A stretch of DNA of 64,000 nt, taken from positions 14,254 through 78,253 of the forward strand of contig JADKBU010000026.1 in NCBI GenBank assembly GCA_016714935.1. Reading direction: 5' to 3'. This DNA comes from Candidatus Accumulibacter propinquus. GTDB taxonomy: Bacteria > Pseudomonadota > Gammaproteobacteria > Burkholderiales > Rhodocyclaceae. The translations under genes were made by a program, and so were the position numbers. The notes under the pieces were generated by a model. It was not told where the DNA came from, ran no database searches, and saw only the letters and a program-made list of their open reading frames with translations. Shown piece by piece: positions 51,757 through 61,283 of the stretch (the stretch's first letter is position 1; every line of letters begins with the position of its first letter).

Positions 51757-52080
51757 TCAGTCGGGGGGGCGCGTTTCGCGGGCGACCCAGGCGAGATAGT
51801 CGGGCAGCCCCTGGATCACGGGTAGCGCGATCACCTCCGGAAGCTCGTAGGGGTGACGGTTGCGAATCGCTGCCTGCAGCGCCGGGTAACGCTCACTGGT
51901 CGTCTTGATCAACAGCGGTACCTCGTCGGCCGTTTCGAGAACACCCTGCCAGCGGTAGATCGAGTGGCACGCCGGCAGGATATTCACGCACGCCGCCAGC
52001 CGCGCCTCGACGAGTTCCCGCGCCAGATCTTCGGCGGCAGGGCGGTCGGGCAGGTTGGTCAGGACGAGCAGGGTGGTCAC
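51757..52080 (-). CDS. cutA: Divalent-cation tolerance protein CutA
   Basis: 107 residues, trimeric ferredoxin-like fold. Family pattern LVEARLAACVNILPACHSIYRWQG and the end HPYELPEVIALPVIQGLPDYLAWV are intact. Reported in copper tolerance, though its direct role is debated. GTG 52080 is the first usable start. It is paired with dsbD, a known gene order, and follows the diguanylate cyclase by 52 bases on the same strand. Confidence 0.95.
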   Translation of the reverse strand: MTTLLVLTNLPDRPAAEDLARELVEARLAACVNILPACHSIYRWQGVLETADEVPLLIKTTSERYPALQAAIRNRHPYELPEVIALPVIQGLPDYLAWVARETRPPD

Positions 52081-52132
52081 GGCGTGTGATTCTACTCCAT
52101 CGTTCCCGCTGGTCGAGGGCCTGGCGCAGGTG

Positions 52133-54175
52133 TCAGTGAGTCTCGCGCGGGCTTTTCACGGCTGCGAGCTGATCGACATCGAACAGATGGTAGCGGTTCC
52201 TGCCCGCCTGCTTCGCGAGATACATGGCCTGGTCGGCGTGGCGCAACAGCAGGTCGGCATCTGCCTCGTCCTGCGGGTACAGGGTTACGCCAATACTTGC
52301 GGAAACATTGAGCAGCGTCTCGGCGGCGGTCACCGATCTGGCAGCCGCCTGCAACAGGCGGAGGAGCACCGGTTCGCAGTCACATGGATCCGCCAGATCG
52401 ACCAGTACCGCGACGAACTCGTCGCCGCCGATGCGTGCCAGGGTATCCCCCTGACGCAGGGCGTCGTGCATGTGGCGCGCGACGCAGATCAGCAATTCGT
52501 CGCCAGCTTCATGGCCGTGCTGGTCATTGACCGCCTTGAAACCGTCGAGGTCGAGGTAGACCACCGCCAGCGACTGGCCGCGGCGCTGGCTCTGCGCCAT
52601 GGCCTGGTGCAGGCGGTCGGCGAGCAACACGCGATTGGGCAGGCGGGTCAAGGCATCGTAATGGACGATGTGCTCGAGTTCGCGTTGATGGTCCTTGATC
52701 AGGGTGATATCGGTGAACAGGCCGACATAGTTCTGCGTCGTCCCGGCCGCGTCGCGTACCGCGCTGATGGTCAGCAGTTCCGCGTACACCTCGCCGTTGC
52801 GGCGCCGGTTCCAGACTTCGCCGGACCAGTGTCCCTGCTCGGTGAGCGCCTGCCACATCGCGGTGTAGAACTCCGGCGCCTGGCGACCGGACTTGAGAAT
52901 GCGCGGGTTCTGGCCCAGGGCTTCGGCCCGGCTGCAGCCGGTGATGCGGGTGAATGCGTCGTTGACCTCGACGATGCGCGCGTCGGCGTCGGTGATGATG
53001 ATCCCCTCGCGGGCGTGCGTGAACACGCTGGCAGCCAGTTGCAGGCGACCCTCGTTGCGTTTCTGCTCGGTGATGTCGCGGCTGGTGCCGATCAGTCCGA
53101 CCACCTGGCCGTGGTCGTCGAAGAGGGGCCACTTGCAGGTCTGTACGTAGCCTGGTCGGCCATCGGCGTCATAATAGGGGTCGACCTTGTCGAGAAGCGA
53201 CCGGCCCTCGTTGAAGATCGGTCGCTCTTCCTCAAAGTAGATCCGGGCGGTATCGGCGGGAAAGACTTCGAGGTCGTGCTTGCCGATCATTTCCCGCCAA
53301 TTGGCGTGACCGGTGATGCGGGCCAGCGTCTGACTGCAGAAACGAAAACGGCTGTCACGGTCCTTGAAATAGACGAACTCGGGGGTCTGGTCCAGAAACG
53401 TCTCGAATTCCCGGCTGAACTCGGCGAGCGACTGTTCGGCCTGCTGGCGTTCGGCGACCTCCCTGCGCAGTTGGCTGACCAGATCGACGGCCATGGCATC
53501 GAAGGTCCGCGCCAGTACCCCGAATTCATCCGCAGCGGTACTGGCACAGCGCACCGAAAGATCACCGCGCGCCACCGCCAGGACCGCCGCATGAAGCCTG
53601 GCGAGTGGATCCAGCACGTGCCGGGCGAGCAGGGCCGCGAGGGCGACGAGAATGACCAGCATCCCCCCCGGAACAGCAATCAGCAGCCATTGCAAGCCCC
53701 GCTCGACGGCTTGCCGGCTGGCGCCGGCCGTGTCGCCCCAGCGATTGGCGGTGTCGAAAAGGGCCTGCGTATGAGTCAGCAGTTGATCGAGCAGCAGGGT
53801 CCGGCGCTGTTGAACCTGGTCCTCGCTGGTGCCTGTGGTGGCCGCCAATTGATCGAAGAAAGTGGCCAGGGCGCTGGCCTGGGCGGTCGCTTCCTGCGGC
53901 GTCGAGCGAGCGTCAGCGGGGGGCGCCGCCAGGGTGCCGAGAAGGTGTGCGTGGTGTGCCCGCCATTGTTGGCGTATGCGTTCCTCGGCGTGCAGCGCAT
54001 ATTCATGCGTCAGTACCAGCAGGGCCGAGGCGTCACGGGCAACCGCCTGGGCGCGTGCCTGCTCCGCAGAGACTTGCGCAAGCTGCTCGGCAACCAACCA
54101 CAGGGCCGCTCCGAGCCCGACCGTGACCAGCATGGCCAGGGAAACCGCGACCGTCAACAGGGATCTGATGCGCAT
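52133..54175 (-). CDS. Membrane sensor diguanylate cyclase (HAMP-PAS-PAS-GGDEF)
   Basis: 680 residues. Makes cyclic-di-GMP from GTP. An N-terminal helix (about 1-27) and a second helix near residue 165-190 flank a periplasmic four-helix type sensor, then HAMP (about 190-250), PAS (260-385), PAS (390-505) and GGDEF (515-670). The catalytic motif IGGDEFVAVL is intact. No EAL domain. ATG 54175 (MRIRSLLTVAVSLAML) starts the membrane helix; an upstream open stretch overlaps a hairpin and is not used. It is the third of three consecutive cyclic-di-GMP genes on the minus strand. Confidence 0.9.
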   Translation of the reverse strand: MRIRSLLTVAVSLAMLVTVGLGAALWLVAEQLAQVSAEQARAQAVARDASALLVLTHEYALHAEERIRQQWRAHHAHLLGTLAAPPADARSTPQEATAQASALATFFDQLAATTGTSEDQVQQRRTLLLDQLLTHTQALFDTANRWGDTAGASRQAVERGLQWLLIAVPGGMLVILVALAALLARHVLDPLARLHAAVLAVARGDLSVRCASTAADEFGVLARTFDAMAVDLVSQLRREVAERQQAEQSLAEFSREFETFLDQTPEFVYFKDRDSRFRFCSQTLARITGHANWREMIGKHDLEVFPADTARIYFEEERPIFNEGRSLLDKVDPYYDADGRPGYVQTCKWPLFDDHGQVVGLIGTSRDITEQKRNEGRLQLAASVFTHAREGIIITDADARIVEVNDAFTRITGCSRAEALGQNPRILKSGRQAPEFYTAMWQALTEQGHWSGEVWNRRRNGEVYAELLTISAVRDAAGTTQNYVGLFTDITLIKDHQRELEHIVHYDALTRLPNRVLLADRLHQAMAQSQRRGQSLAVVYLDLDGFKAVNDQHGHEAGDELLICVARHMHDALRQGDTLARIGGDEFVAVLVDLADPCDCEPVLLRLLQAAARSVTAAETLLNVSASIGVTLYPQDEADADLLLRHADQAMYLAKQAGRNRYHLFDVDQLAAVKSPRETH

Positions 54176-54204
54176 GTATGATTCGGCAATGCCGACCGCA
54201 GTGA

Positions 54205-54236
54205 CACGCATTCGGCGCAAAGGCGCCGAATGCGTG
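54205..54236. repeat. Perfect 14-bp inverted repeat in the leader of the diguanylate cyclase gene
   Basis: CACGCATTCGGCGC and GCGCCGAATGCGTG flank the loop AAAG with no mismatch. It lies 30 bases upstream of the 54175 start. There is no T-run on either side, so it is not a standard terminator. A smaller palindrome (GGGAATTCCC, 54252-54261) is nearby. Confidence 0.75.
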
Positions 54237-54424
54237 AAGGTGAGGGAGTTCGGGAATTCCCCTGCCACGCCCTGCGGGCTTTGCCTGCCAGAGGGGTGAA
54301 TCGCGACTGGTCGCGCGTCAGGCGAAAGCGAAAGCGGAGCCACAGCCGGGCGACATACCAGGGATCGCGTTGCCGGCGCGCCGAGAACAGATCCTTCGCC
54401 CGCTGCAGCTCGTTGGCGATCAAG

Positions 54425-57400
54425 TCAGCAAACCTGAGCCGGGATGGCGGAGTTTGCCTGCCACGCGGCGACGAAGGCTTCCGGCGGCACGGGGTGGCCA
54501 AACCAGTAGCCCTGCGCCAGGTCGCAGCCCTGGTCGAGCAGGATGCGCTGCTGTTCGGCGGTCTCCACGCCTTCCGCGATCACCTTCAAACCCAGGCCGT
54601 GACCAAGGGCGACAATGGCCGCGGCGATGGTGCGGTCATCGGGATCGCTGACCAGATCGCGGACGAAGCTCTGGTCGATTTTCAAGGCGCTGAGGGGGAG
54701 ACGTTTGAGATAGCTGAGGCTGGAGTAGCCGGTGCCGAAGTCGTCGATGGCCAGGCCGACGCCGAGTTCTTCCAGGGCCTGCAGGGTTTCCGCCGTCTGC
54801 GGTCCGGCTTCCAGCAGGCTCGACTCGGTGAGTTCCAGCTCCAGTGCCTGCGCAGGCAGGGCGCTGGCTTCGAGCAGCCCGCGGATGCAGTCGGCGAGAC
54901 CCGGCTGGCGGAAGTGGCGGGCGGCGAGGTTGACTGCCACCGGCAGGATCGGCAGACCGGCGGCGCGCCAGCGCGCCAGTTGCCGGCAGACTTCGCCGAG
55001 CATCCAGACCCCCAGTTCGACGATCAGGTCGCTGGTTTCAGCGACCGGAATGAAGCGCCCCGGTGGAATCATGCCGTGCTCGGGGTGTGGCCAGCGCAGC
55101 AGCGCTTCGGCGCCGACCGTCTGGCCGTCGCTCAGCCGTATCTTGGGCTGGTAGTAAGCGCGCAACTGGCCGCTGGCGAGCGCCTGGCGCAACTCGCTTT
55201 CGAGCACCAGGCGCTGCAGGATGGCGGCGTTCATCTGCCGGTCGTAGAACATGCGCGTGTTGCGACCCTCCTGCTTGGCCTGGTAGAGCGCGGTGTCGGC
55301 GTTTTTCAGCAGTTCGGCGAAGCTGGTGCCGTCGTTCGGGAAAAGGGCGATGCCGATCGATACCGTGGTCCGCAGGGGATGGCCGGCAACCATGAACGGT
55401 TCGCGGAACGCCGTCAGCAACTTGTCGGCCACCCGCAACGCACCGTCCTGAGCAGTACCCGGCAGCAACAGCACGAACTCGTCGCCGCCCAGTCGACAGA
55501 CCGTATCCTCGCCGCGGGTAATCTCCTGCAGGCGAGCCGCCGCCTGCACCAGCAGGGCATCGCCCTCGGCGTGTCCGAGCGAGTCGTTGACTTCCTTGAA
55601 CTGGTCCAGGTCGAGAAACAGCAGCGCCAGCGCGCTGCGCTGGCGTGTTGCCCGGGCCAGCGCCAGTTCCGCGTGCTGTGCCAGCAGTGAGCGGTTCGGC
55701 AGGTCGGTCAATGCGTCGTAGTAGGCCTGGTGCTCGATGCGCTGTTCGGCAATCTTGAGGGCGGTGATGTCGGTGGCCACGCCGACGTGATGGCTGATCG
55801 TGCCGTTGGCATTGCGCACCGTCCCCAGGCTGGCGAGCGCGGCGCGACGCTCGCCGTCCTTGCGCCGGGCCCAGAACTCACCCTGCCATACGCCCGCGAC
55901 GGCCAGGGTCCGCGCCATGCTCTCGAAATACGCTGGCGGTTGCCGCTCGGCCCACAACAGGTGTGGCTTGCGTCCGTGTACCTCGCTTTCGGCATAGCCG
56001 GTGAGGGTGCTGAAGGCGGGGTTGACGGCGACGATGTTCCACTTCGAGTCGGTGACCATGATCGCATCGCGCGCCGCTTCGAACACTGCCGCCGCCAGCC
56101 GCAGGTGAGCTTCGGCCTGCTGACGTTCGGTCACGTCGCGGAAATTGAAGACCAGCGCGTTCACTGCCGGTTTGTCGAGCAGGTTGCTGATCGTGCTCTC
56201 CAGCCAGCGCCAGGAGCCGTCCTTGTGGCGAAAGCGATAGCGTGCCGAGACCACATCTCCCGGCCTCTGCGTCAGCTCGTTCAGCAGCGGCAGCATGAAC
56301 GGCAGGTCGTCGGGATGCGTCGCTTGCTCGGGATCCAGAGCCAGGGCTTCTTCCGGGGTGTAGCCGAGGAGGTGGGATACTGCCGGGCTGGCATAGCGGA
56401 TGCTGCCGTTGAACAGGGCAATGCCGTCGGGGGCGTGCTCGATCATCGCCCGAAAACGTTGCTCGCTGTCGTGCAGCGCCGCTTCCGCACGCCGTCGTTC
56501 GGTGATGTCGGCGAAGGCCACGGCGACCAGACCCGGCGCGGTCTGGAAGGCCACCATCTCGAAGCTGTCATCCTTGTCGGGCTGGCCATACGCCACCTTC
56601 TCCCAGCGTCGCGCTCCGCCGGTGCGTGCCAGTTGGCGGCAAGCGGTGGGAATTTCGCTGGCCAGCAGGCCCGGGAGAATCTCCTCGACCGGTCTGTCCA
56701 TGCAAGCCGCCTGGCTGATGCCGAGCATCGCTTCGGCCGCCGGATTGGCGCCGCAGAGCAGCAGCCGGCCATCCGCAGTCAGGCGGTAGAGATGGAAGCC
56801 GAACGGGGCATGCTCGATGATCTGGCGGAACTGCGCCTCGCTGGCGCGCAACGCGATGGTGCGTTCGGCGACCAGTTGTTCCGCACGCTGGCGTTGCGCC
56901 ACCAGAGCGAACAGATACATCGCCGCGAGCAGGGTGAGCAGGCCGCCGCCGGCCGGAATCCAGCGATAGCTCTGATCGTGGTGACGGGCAACGAAGGCAG
57001 CGCTCGGTGCCACTTCGATGCGCCAGAAGCGGTCGGCGAGAGGAAAGTCACGGGAGAACCGCAGGTCGCTGGTCGTCGCTGCCGGGAAAGCGCCGCCTGG
57101 CGGATGATCGTACAACCAGCCTTGCTCGCTGCCGGCCGTCAGATCGAGCAGGCGGAACGACAACTGCCCGGGTTCGGCGCCCTGCAGTGCGTCGCTGACC
57201 ATGTCGCCGACACGCAGGACGCCGAGCACGAAGCCGTGCAGGTGACGACGGCGCTGATCGACCTCGGCCGGCATCGGCAGACCGTGGTAGACCGGTGCAA
57301 ACACCAGAATCGAATAACGTTCGCTGCTGGCCCGGTCCTGCACCAGGACGTAGCGCGCGGTGGCCGTCAGTTGCCCCTGGTCGCGCGCCTTGGCGAGCGG

Positions 57401-58828
57401 CGCGCCACGCGCCGGATGCTCCGGGCCGGGGGCGAAACCCAGTGCCGCCGCGTTGCCGGCGTGCGGCTCCAGGTAATACACGGGGAAATACTCGGCGCGG
57501 TCGCCGGCGCGTACCAGCCGGCCCTCGGCATTGCTTTCGGTAAACTGGAAATCCTCAAGGTGGTCCCGGCGGGCTGCGGCCTCGTAGGCGGCGCGCTGCG
57601 CGTGCGGCACGCGCGGGAGCCACTCCAGCGCCTGAAACCTGTGCCGCTCCAGCGTTGGCGTCACAAACGTGCTGAACTGCTGACGACTGACGCTGGCGAC
57701 GCCGGCGAAGAAGCGTCGAACGGTTTCGATCTCGTCGAGGTTGTTTTCGATCGACGCGCGCACGCGTTCGGCCCTTTCCGCGGCTGCGGCCTGAAAATCA
57801 CGGGTCAGCGCCTGCCGGCTGCGCTCGCGCCATTCGGTGAACAGGCCATAGGTCAGGGTCAGCCCGATCAGCAGCACCAGCGCGGCCACACCCGCGGCGG
57901 CGGCGTGGCGATCCGTGACGGTACTTTCGGCGCGCGATCGCAACCAGGCATGCACCAGCAACAGCGCCAGCATCACCAACCCGAGGGAACCGATCAGGGT
58001 CTGGCTGGTGCGCGCGGCAGTCGCGGAGATTTCCTGTCGGATCGGTGTGCGCAGCAGCGCCAACGCCTGGCCATCGAGCCCGGCCAGCGCTTCGTATACG
58101 AACAGCGTCCCGTCCGTGGCGGGTCGCAACACGGCTTCTCCAGTCCGCAGCGTATCCAGATAATCACGTTCCAGGGGCGACAGGCGTGGGTCGCTTGCCG
58201 ACAGCAGTTCGAAGGTGACCTGGGTCTGCGTGCCCAGCGCGCGCAGCAATTTGTCGTCGAGAAAGCGGCCGAAGACCAGCATGCCGCGGGCCACACCGGT
58301 TCCGCGTGTGGTCACGATCGGACGTGCGGCGAGCAGCAGCAGGCCATTCTCGGTGGACAGAACACCGCCGTAGGGTTCCTCCCTCGCCAGCCGTGGCGCC
58401 AGCATCGACCAGATCGGCGGCGTCTCGCCGGCAAATGCTGCCGGCGTCAGAAAGCCACCCAGTTGAGCGTCATAGCCGCCACCGTAGAGGACCTGGCCGT
58501 CGCGCGCGAAGATGAAACAGAGATTCAGCCGCGAGTTTTTTTCCAGCAGGCGCCAGTCGCCGAGATTGGAGGCGACGAAAGCGGGGTCGCGGCTGGCCGC
58601 AAACGCGTAGGCGTCGTCCCATTGCGCCCAGTCACTCAACTCTTCGCCGAGTCCCCGCAATTCGCCATCGATCGCCGCGCGCGCGCGCGCCGCGTCTTCG
58701 AAGGCCTGCGCCTGTTCGATCTCGACGAAGGCCGGCCGCACGATCCAGCGGTCGAGCGCCCAGATGGCGAACAGGGCCGCCAGAAAAGCCAGGGTGGCGG
58801 TCAGGACCGGGCGGATGCGCGGGTTCAT
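54425..58828 (-). CDS. CHASE4-CHASE-PAS-PAS-PAS-GGDEF-EAL hybrid cyclic-di-GMP enzyme
   Basis: 1467 residues. An N-terminal helix and a periplasmic CHASE4-like sensor (residues about 30-270) are followed by helices, a second periplasmic sensor of CHASE type (about 360-590, RFQALEWLPRVPHAQRAAYE), and a final membrane helix near 630. Then come three PAS domains (about 665-1030), GGDEF (RLGGDEFVLLL near 1130) and EAL with EALLRW, LELTESSLLE, DDFGTGYSSLSYLK, KIDQSFV and AEGVETAEQ, all intact. It may both make and cleave cyclic-di-GMP. Two different periplasmic sensors in one chain are uncommon. ATG 58828 has weak upstream signals. A 249-base gap separates it from the next cyclase gene. Confidence 0.9.
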   Translation of the reverse strand: MNPRIRPVLTATLAFLAALFAIWALDRWIVRPAFVEIEQAQAFEDAARARAAIDGELRGLGEELSDWAQWDDAYAFAASRDPAFVASNLGDWRLLEKNSRLNLCFIFARDGQVLYGGGYDAQLGGFLTPAAFAGETPPIWSMLAPRLAREEPYGGVLSTENGLLLLAARPIVTTRGTGVARGMLVFGRFLDDKLLRALGTQTQVTFELLSASDPRLSPLERDYLDTLRTGEAVLRPATDGTLFVYEALAGLDGQALALLRTPIRQEISATAARTSQTLIGSLGLVMLALLLVHAWLRSRAESTVTDRHAAAAGVAALVLLIGLTLTYGLFTEWRERSRQALTRDFQAAAAERAERVRASIENNLDEIETVRRFFAGVASVSRQQFSTFVTPTLERHRFQALEWLPRVPHAQRAAYEAAARRDHLEDFQFTESNAEGRLVRAGDRAEYFPVYYLEPHAGNAAALGFAPGPEHPARGAPLAKARDQGQLTATARYVLVQDRASSERYSILVFAPVYHGLPMPAEVDQRRRHLHGFVLGVLRVGDMVSDALQGAEPGQLSFRLLDLTAGSEQGWLYDHPPGGAFPAATTSDLRFSRDFPLADRFWRIEVAPSAAFVARHHDQSYRWIPAGGGLLTLLAAMYLFALVAQRQRAEQLVAERTIALRASEAQFRQIIEHAPFGFHLYRLTADGRLLLCGANPAAEAMLGISQAACMDRPVEEILPGLLASEIPTACRQLARTGGARRWEKVAYGQPDKDDSFEMVAFQTAPGLVAVAFADITERRRAEAALHDSEQRFRAMIEHAPDGIALFNGSIRYASPAVSHLLGYTPEEALALDPEQATHPDDLPFMLPLLNELTQRPGDVVSARYRFRHKDGSWRWLESTISNLLDKPAVNALVFNFRDVTERQQAEAHLRLAAAVFEAARDAIMVTDSKWNIVAVNPAFSTLTGYAESEVHGRKPHLLWAERQPPAYFESMARTLAVAGVWQGEFWARRKDGERRAALASLGTVRNANGTISHHVGVATDITALKIAEQRIEHQAYYDALTDLPNRSLLAQHAELALARATRQRSALALLFLDLDQFKEVNDSLGHAEGDALLVQAAARLQEITRGEDTVCRLGGDEFVLLLPGTAQDGALRVADKLLTAFREPFMVAGHPLRTTVSIGIALFPNDGTSFAELLKNADTALYQAKQEGRNTRMFYDRQMNAAILQRLVLESELRQALASGQLRAYYQPKIRLSDGQTVGAEALLRWPHPEHGMIPPGRFIPVAETSDLIVELGVWMLGEVCRQLARWRAAGLPILPVAVNLAARHFRQPGLADCIRGLLEASALPAQALELELTESSLLEAGPQTAETLQALEELGVGLAIDDFGTGYSSLSYLKRLPLSALKIDQSFVRDLVSDPDDRTIAAAIVALGHGLGLKVIAEGVETAEQQRILLDQGCDLAQGYWFGHPVPPEAFVAAWQANSAIPAQVC

Positions 58829-59119
58829 GCGCTCAAATGCCGGCCGCCCGGGCGCGTGCCGTTGCGGCGCGTCGCTCAGCAGGGAGAATCGTCAACGAAC
58901 GGACATCGACCGTCAGGGCGCATGCGTCGGGAGCAGGGTCAGTTTCCCCGGGCCAGGACCGATTCGGCGTTGCACTAGGAAGCTTTTCCACGAGGCCGTC
59001 CGTAAGTCCGCATGCGCTCCGGTCAGCGCCCCGCCGACCGGGGATTCCAGGCCGGCGGTTGCCGGTCGAATGCCCTGCCGGCATGCAACAGCGAAGCCGG
59101 CAAAACCGTTCGCGGTATT

Positions 59120-60700
59120 CTACCCTGCAGGAAGCGTGGGTGTGGCGGCTTCTGCTGCCCGCACCATATTGCGGCCATCCCGCTTTGCCCGGTACATGGC
59201 CACATCGGCGCTGCGCTGCAGTGTCAGTTCATCGCCGCCGTGGTCCGGGTAAAGCGCCACGCCGATGCTGCAGGAAATGCTGATCCGATGGTTCTCGATA
59301 ACGAACGGCTGCTGTATCGCCTGGCGAACCTTCTCGGCGATTGCCTGCGCGCTGCCGTCGCCATTCATCGTGCGCAGGAGCAGCACATATTCGTCGCCAC
59401 CAATCCGGCCGACGGTGTCGGAGTGGCGAACGCACGCCGTCAGTCGTTGCGCCACCTCGCGCAACAGCAGATCACCGACGGCGTGCCCGAAATCGTCGTT
59501 CACCGGCTTGAAGTTGTCGAGATCGAGATACAGCAGCGCCAGCGGTGAGTGATCGCGCTGCGCGACGGAGATCGCCTGTTGCAGGCGGTCGGAAAACAGG
59601 AGACGGTTGGCAAGGCCGGTCAGCGGGTCGCGTTGCGCCATCTCGCGAATACGGCTCTCGGCCTGCTTGAGGTCGCTGATGTCGGCGACGACGCCAACCA
59701 GTCGGTACGCCATGGCGCCGGGGTCGTACATGCGGGCGCCGGTCAACAACCCCCAGAAGGACGTCCCATCCAGGCGGACGTACTGTCGTTCCAGTTTCAG
59801 AAACGCGTTGCTGTTGTCGAGGAGGGCGAGCATCCGCTGCTGGGCGATGGCCCGCTCCAGGGGATCGATATAGTCGACATAAAGGCTGCCGATCAGGGTA
59901 TCGAGCGGGCGATCGAACATCTCGGCCATGCGCTGGTTGGCCAGAGTGATCCGCCCGTCGCTGTCGACCACGAAGATGGCGACGCTGGAGGTGTTGAAAA
60001 CGTTTGTCAGCAGCGCCTCGCGTGCCTGCAGTTCCCGGTGCGCTTCGGACAGCAGCTGGTCGGTCCGTTCCTTCATCAGCAACAGGAAGCCGGTACTGCC
60101 GAGCAGCATGAACAGAAACATGGTCATGAAGGCCGCCGTTTGCGCCGGGTTGCCGGACATCAGGCCTGTTTCTGCAGGTCCGGACAAGGCGCTGCCGGTT
60201 CGGAACACCAGCACCAGGCAAAGCAGGGCATACGAACTCGCGATCACCCGCCGCACCTGCGAGGTCCCATGGTTGCGCAGTATGGCCACACCGGCGGTGC
60301 CGAACAGGGCGATGGTGGTCAGCGAGGCGATCGCCACACGCTGGCTGGGCGTATTGCCGAACACCCAGAAGGCGAAGCTGCCGACCCCGGCCAAGGTGGC
60401 GAAGAGCGTCTCCAGGCGCTGATCCTGCTTGTACGGGCTCACGAAGGCCACCGCTTCGAGAGAAAAACCGATGAACAGCAGGGTATTGCCGATCGGCGCC
60501 GACAGCAGGTCGGAAATTTCGCCACGCAGGCCGAGCAAGGCCCAGGCCGCGGCCTGGATGAGCTTGCTGATCAGAAACAGGCGGTACGGTCGTGCCGCGC
60601 CTTGATCACGGGTGTACGCCGAAAGGATGCCGACGGTGACCAGATTGCCGAAGAACAGCAGCAGGATGACCGTGCGCACATCGAGCGACCAGTGCATCAT
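59120..60700 (-). CDS. Membrane diguanylate cyclase (7TM-PAS-GGDEF)
   Basis: 526 residues. Seven hydrophobic helices occupy about residues 8-205, then a PAS domain (about 225-345) and GGDEF (about 355-515) with IGGDEYVLLL; the Phe-to-Tyr change in GGDEY is tolerated. The ATG at 60700 begins the first helix cleanly, but GTG 60751 and ATG 60745 are in frame and possible. First of the three cyclic-di-GMP genes in transcription order. The upstream DUF779 gene is 119 bases away on the same strand, with no sign of one operon. Confidence 0.88.
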   Translation of the reverse strand: MMHWSLDVRTVILLLFFGNLVTVGILSAYTRDQGAARPYRLFLISKLIQAAAWALLGLRGEISDLLSAPIGNTLLFIGFSLEAVAFVSPYKQDQRLETLFATLAGVGSFAFWVFGNTPSQRVAIASLTTIALFGTAGVAILRNHGTSQVRRVIASSYALLCLVLVFRTGSALSGPAETGLMSGNPAQTAAFMTMFLFMLLGSTGFLLLMKERTDQLLSEAHRELQAREALLTNVFNTSSVAIFVVDSDGRITLANQRMAEMFDRPLDTLIGSLYVDYIDPLERAIAQQRMLALLDNSNAFLKLERQYVRLDGTSFWGLLTGARMYDPGAMAYRLVGVVADISDLKQAESRIREMAQRDPLTGLANRLLFSDRLQQAISVAQRDHSPLALLYLDLDNFKPVNDDFGHAVGDLLLREVAQRLTACVRHSDTVGRIGGDEYVLLLRTMNGDGSAQAIAEKVRQAIQQPFVIENHRISISCSIGVALYPDHGGDELTLQRSADVAMYRAKRDGRNMVRAAEAATPTLPAG

Positions 60701-60819
60701 CGGGCGGCAGCGCCGTGTCGCCGCAGGGCTGTTGACCGGCGGCATCGCCACCGCCTGGCGGGATCTCCGGGAGTTTCCATCAGCATTGCCGTCGTGGCCG
60801 AGGGCATGGGTTTCCTATC

Positions 60820-61185
60820 TCAATCGTCGGTCGCCTGAAGCTCAGCCCGCTCGGCGTCGTTGAATACCCGCGAGCGGGTGTGGAAGGCCTTGCCTTCCGG
60901 ACCTTCGAGCGAGAAGGTCCCGCCGTGGCCGTCGATGACGTCGATGATCAGTTGCGTGTGCTTCCAGTATTCAAATTGCGATTTGCTGATGTAGAAAGGC
61001 ACGCCGCCGATGTCGCCGAGGTGTTTATCGCCGGCACCGATGGTCAGGTCGGTCGGCAGATAGCAGTTGGCCGCGCTGTTGTCGCAGCAGCCACCCGACT
61101 GATGGAACATCAGTTCCCCGTGTTTTGTCTTCAGACGTTCGATCAGTTCCAGCGCTGCGGGTGTGGCGATGACGCGTGCGACCAT
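60820..61185 (-). CDS. DUF779 family protein
   Basis: 121 residues. DUF779 proteins are small and often follow aldehyde dehydrogenase genes; function is unknown. The conserved GGCCDNSAANC (cysteines near residues 33, 34 and 41) suggests metal or thiol chemistry; YISKSQFEYWKHTQLIIDVIDGHGGTFSLE in pieces is the other conserved block. It lies downstream of the aldehyde dehydrogenase, past a terminator-like hairpin (61223-61240), and so may be expressed at a lower level. Confidence 0.9.
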   Translation of the reverse strand: MVARVIATPAALELIERLKTKHGELMFHQSGGCCDNSAANCYLPTDLTIGAGDKHLGDIGGVPFYISKSQFEYWKHTQLIIDVIDGHGGTFSLEGPEGKAFHTRSRVFNDAERAELQATDD

Positions 61186-61222
61186 GCTGCTCTCCTCGTG
61201 TCGGGAACCTCCGGAAAAGCGC

Positions 61223-61240
61223 GGGGCGGTTGCCCGCCCC
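61223..61240 (-). terminator. GC-rich hairpin between aldehyde dehydrogenase and DUF779 genes
   Basis: GGGGCGG and CCGCCCC pair around the loop TTGC. On the minus strand GCGCTTTTCC follows, so it may be a partial terminator that lowers expression of the DUF779 gene. Confidence 0.45.
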
Positions 61241-61283
61241 TGCCGGGCTGCCCGCCGTGCGGGTCAGCCACGGCGCGCCGCGC

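Noticed and set aside
52055..54181. 708-codon plus-strand frame opposite the diguanylate cyclase
   Set aside because: Antisense shadow; GGDEF and PAS motifs are on the minus strand.
54205..54236. Hairpin as a terminator of the EAL gene
   Set aside because: No T-run on the minus strand after the stem, and it lies close to the next start codon.
55730..58978. 1082-codon plus-strand frame opposite the GGDEF-EAL gene
   Set aside because: Antisense shadow in high-GC DNA; the minus-strand gene has complete domains.
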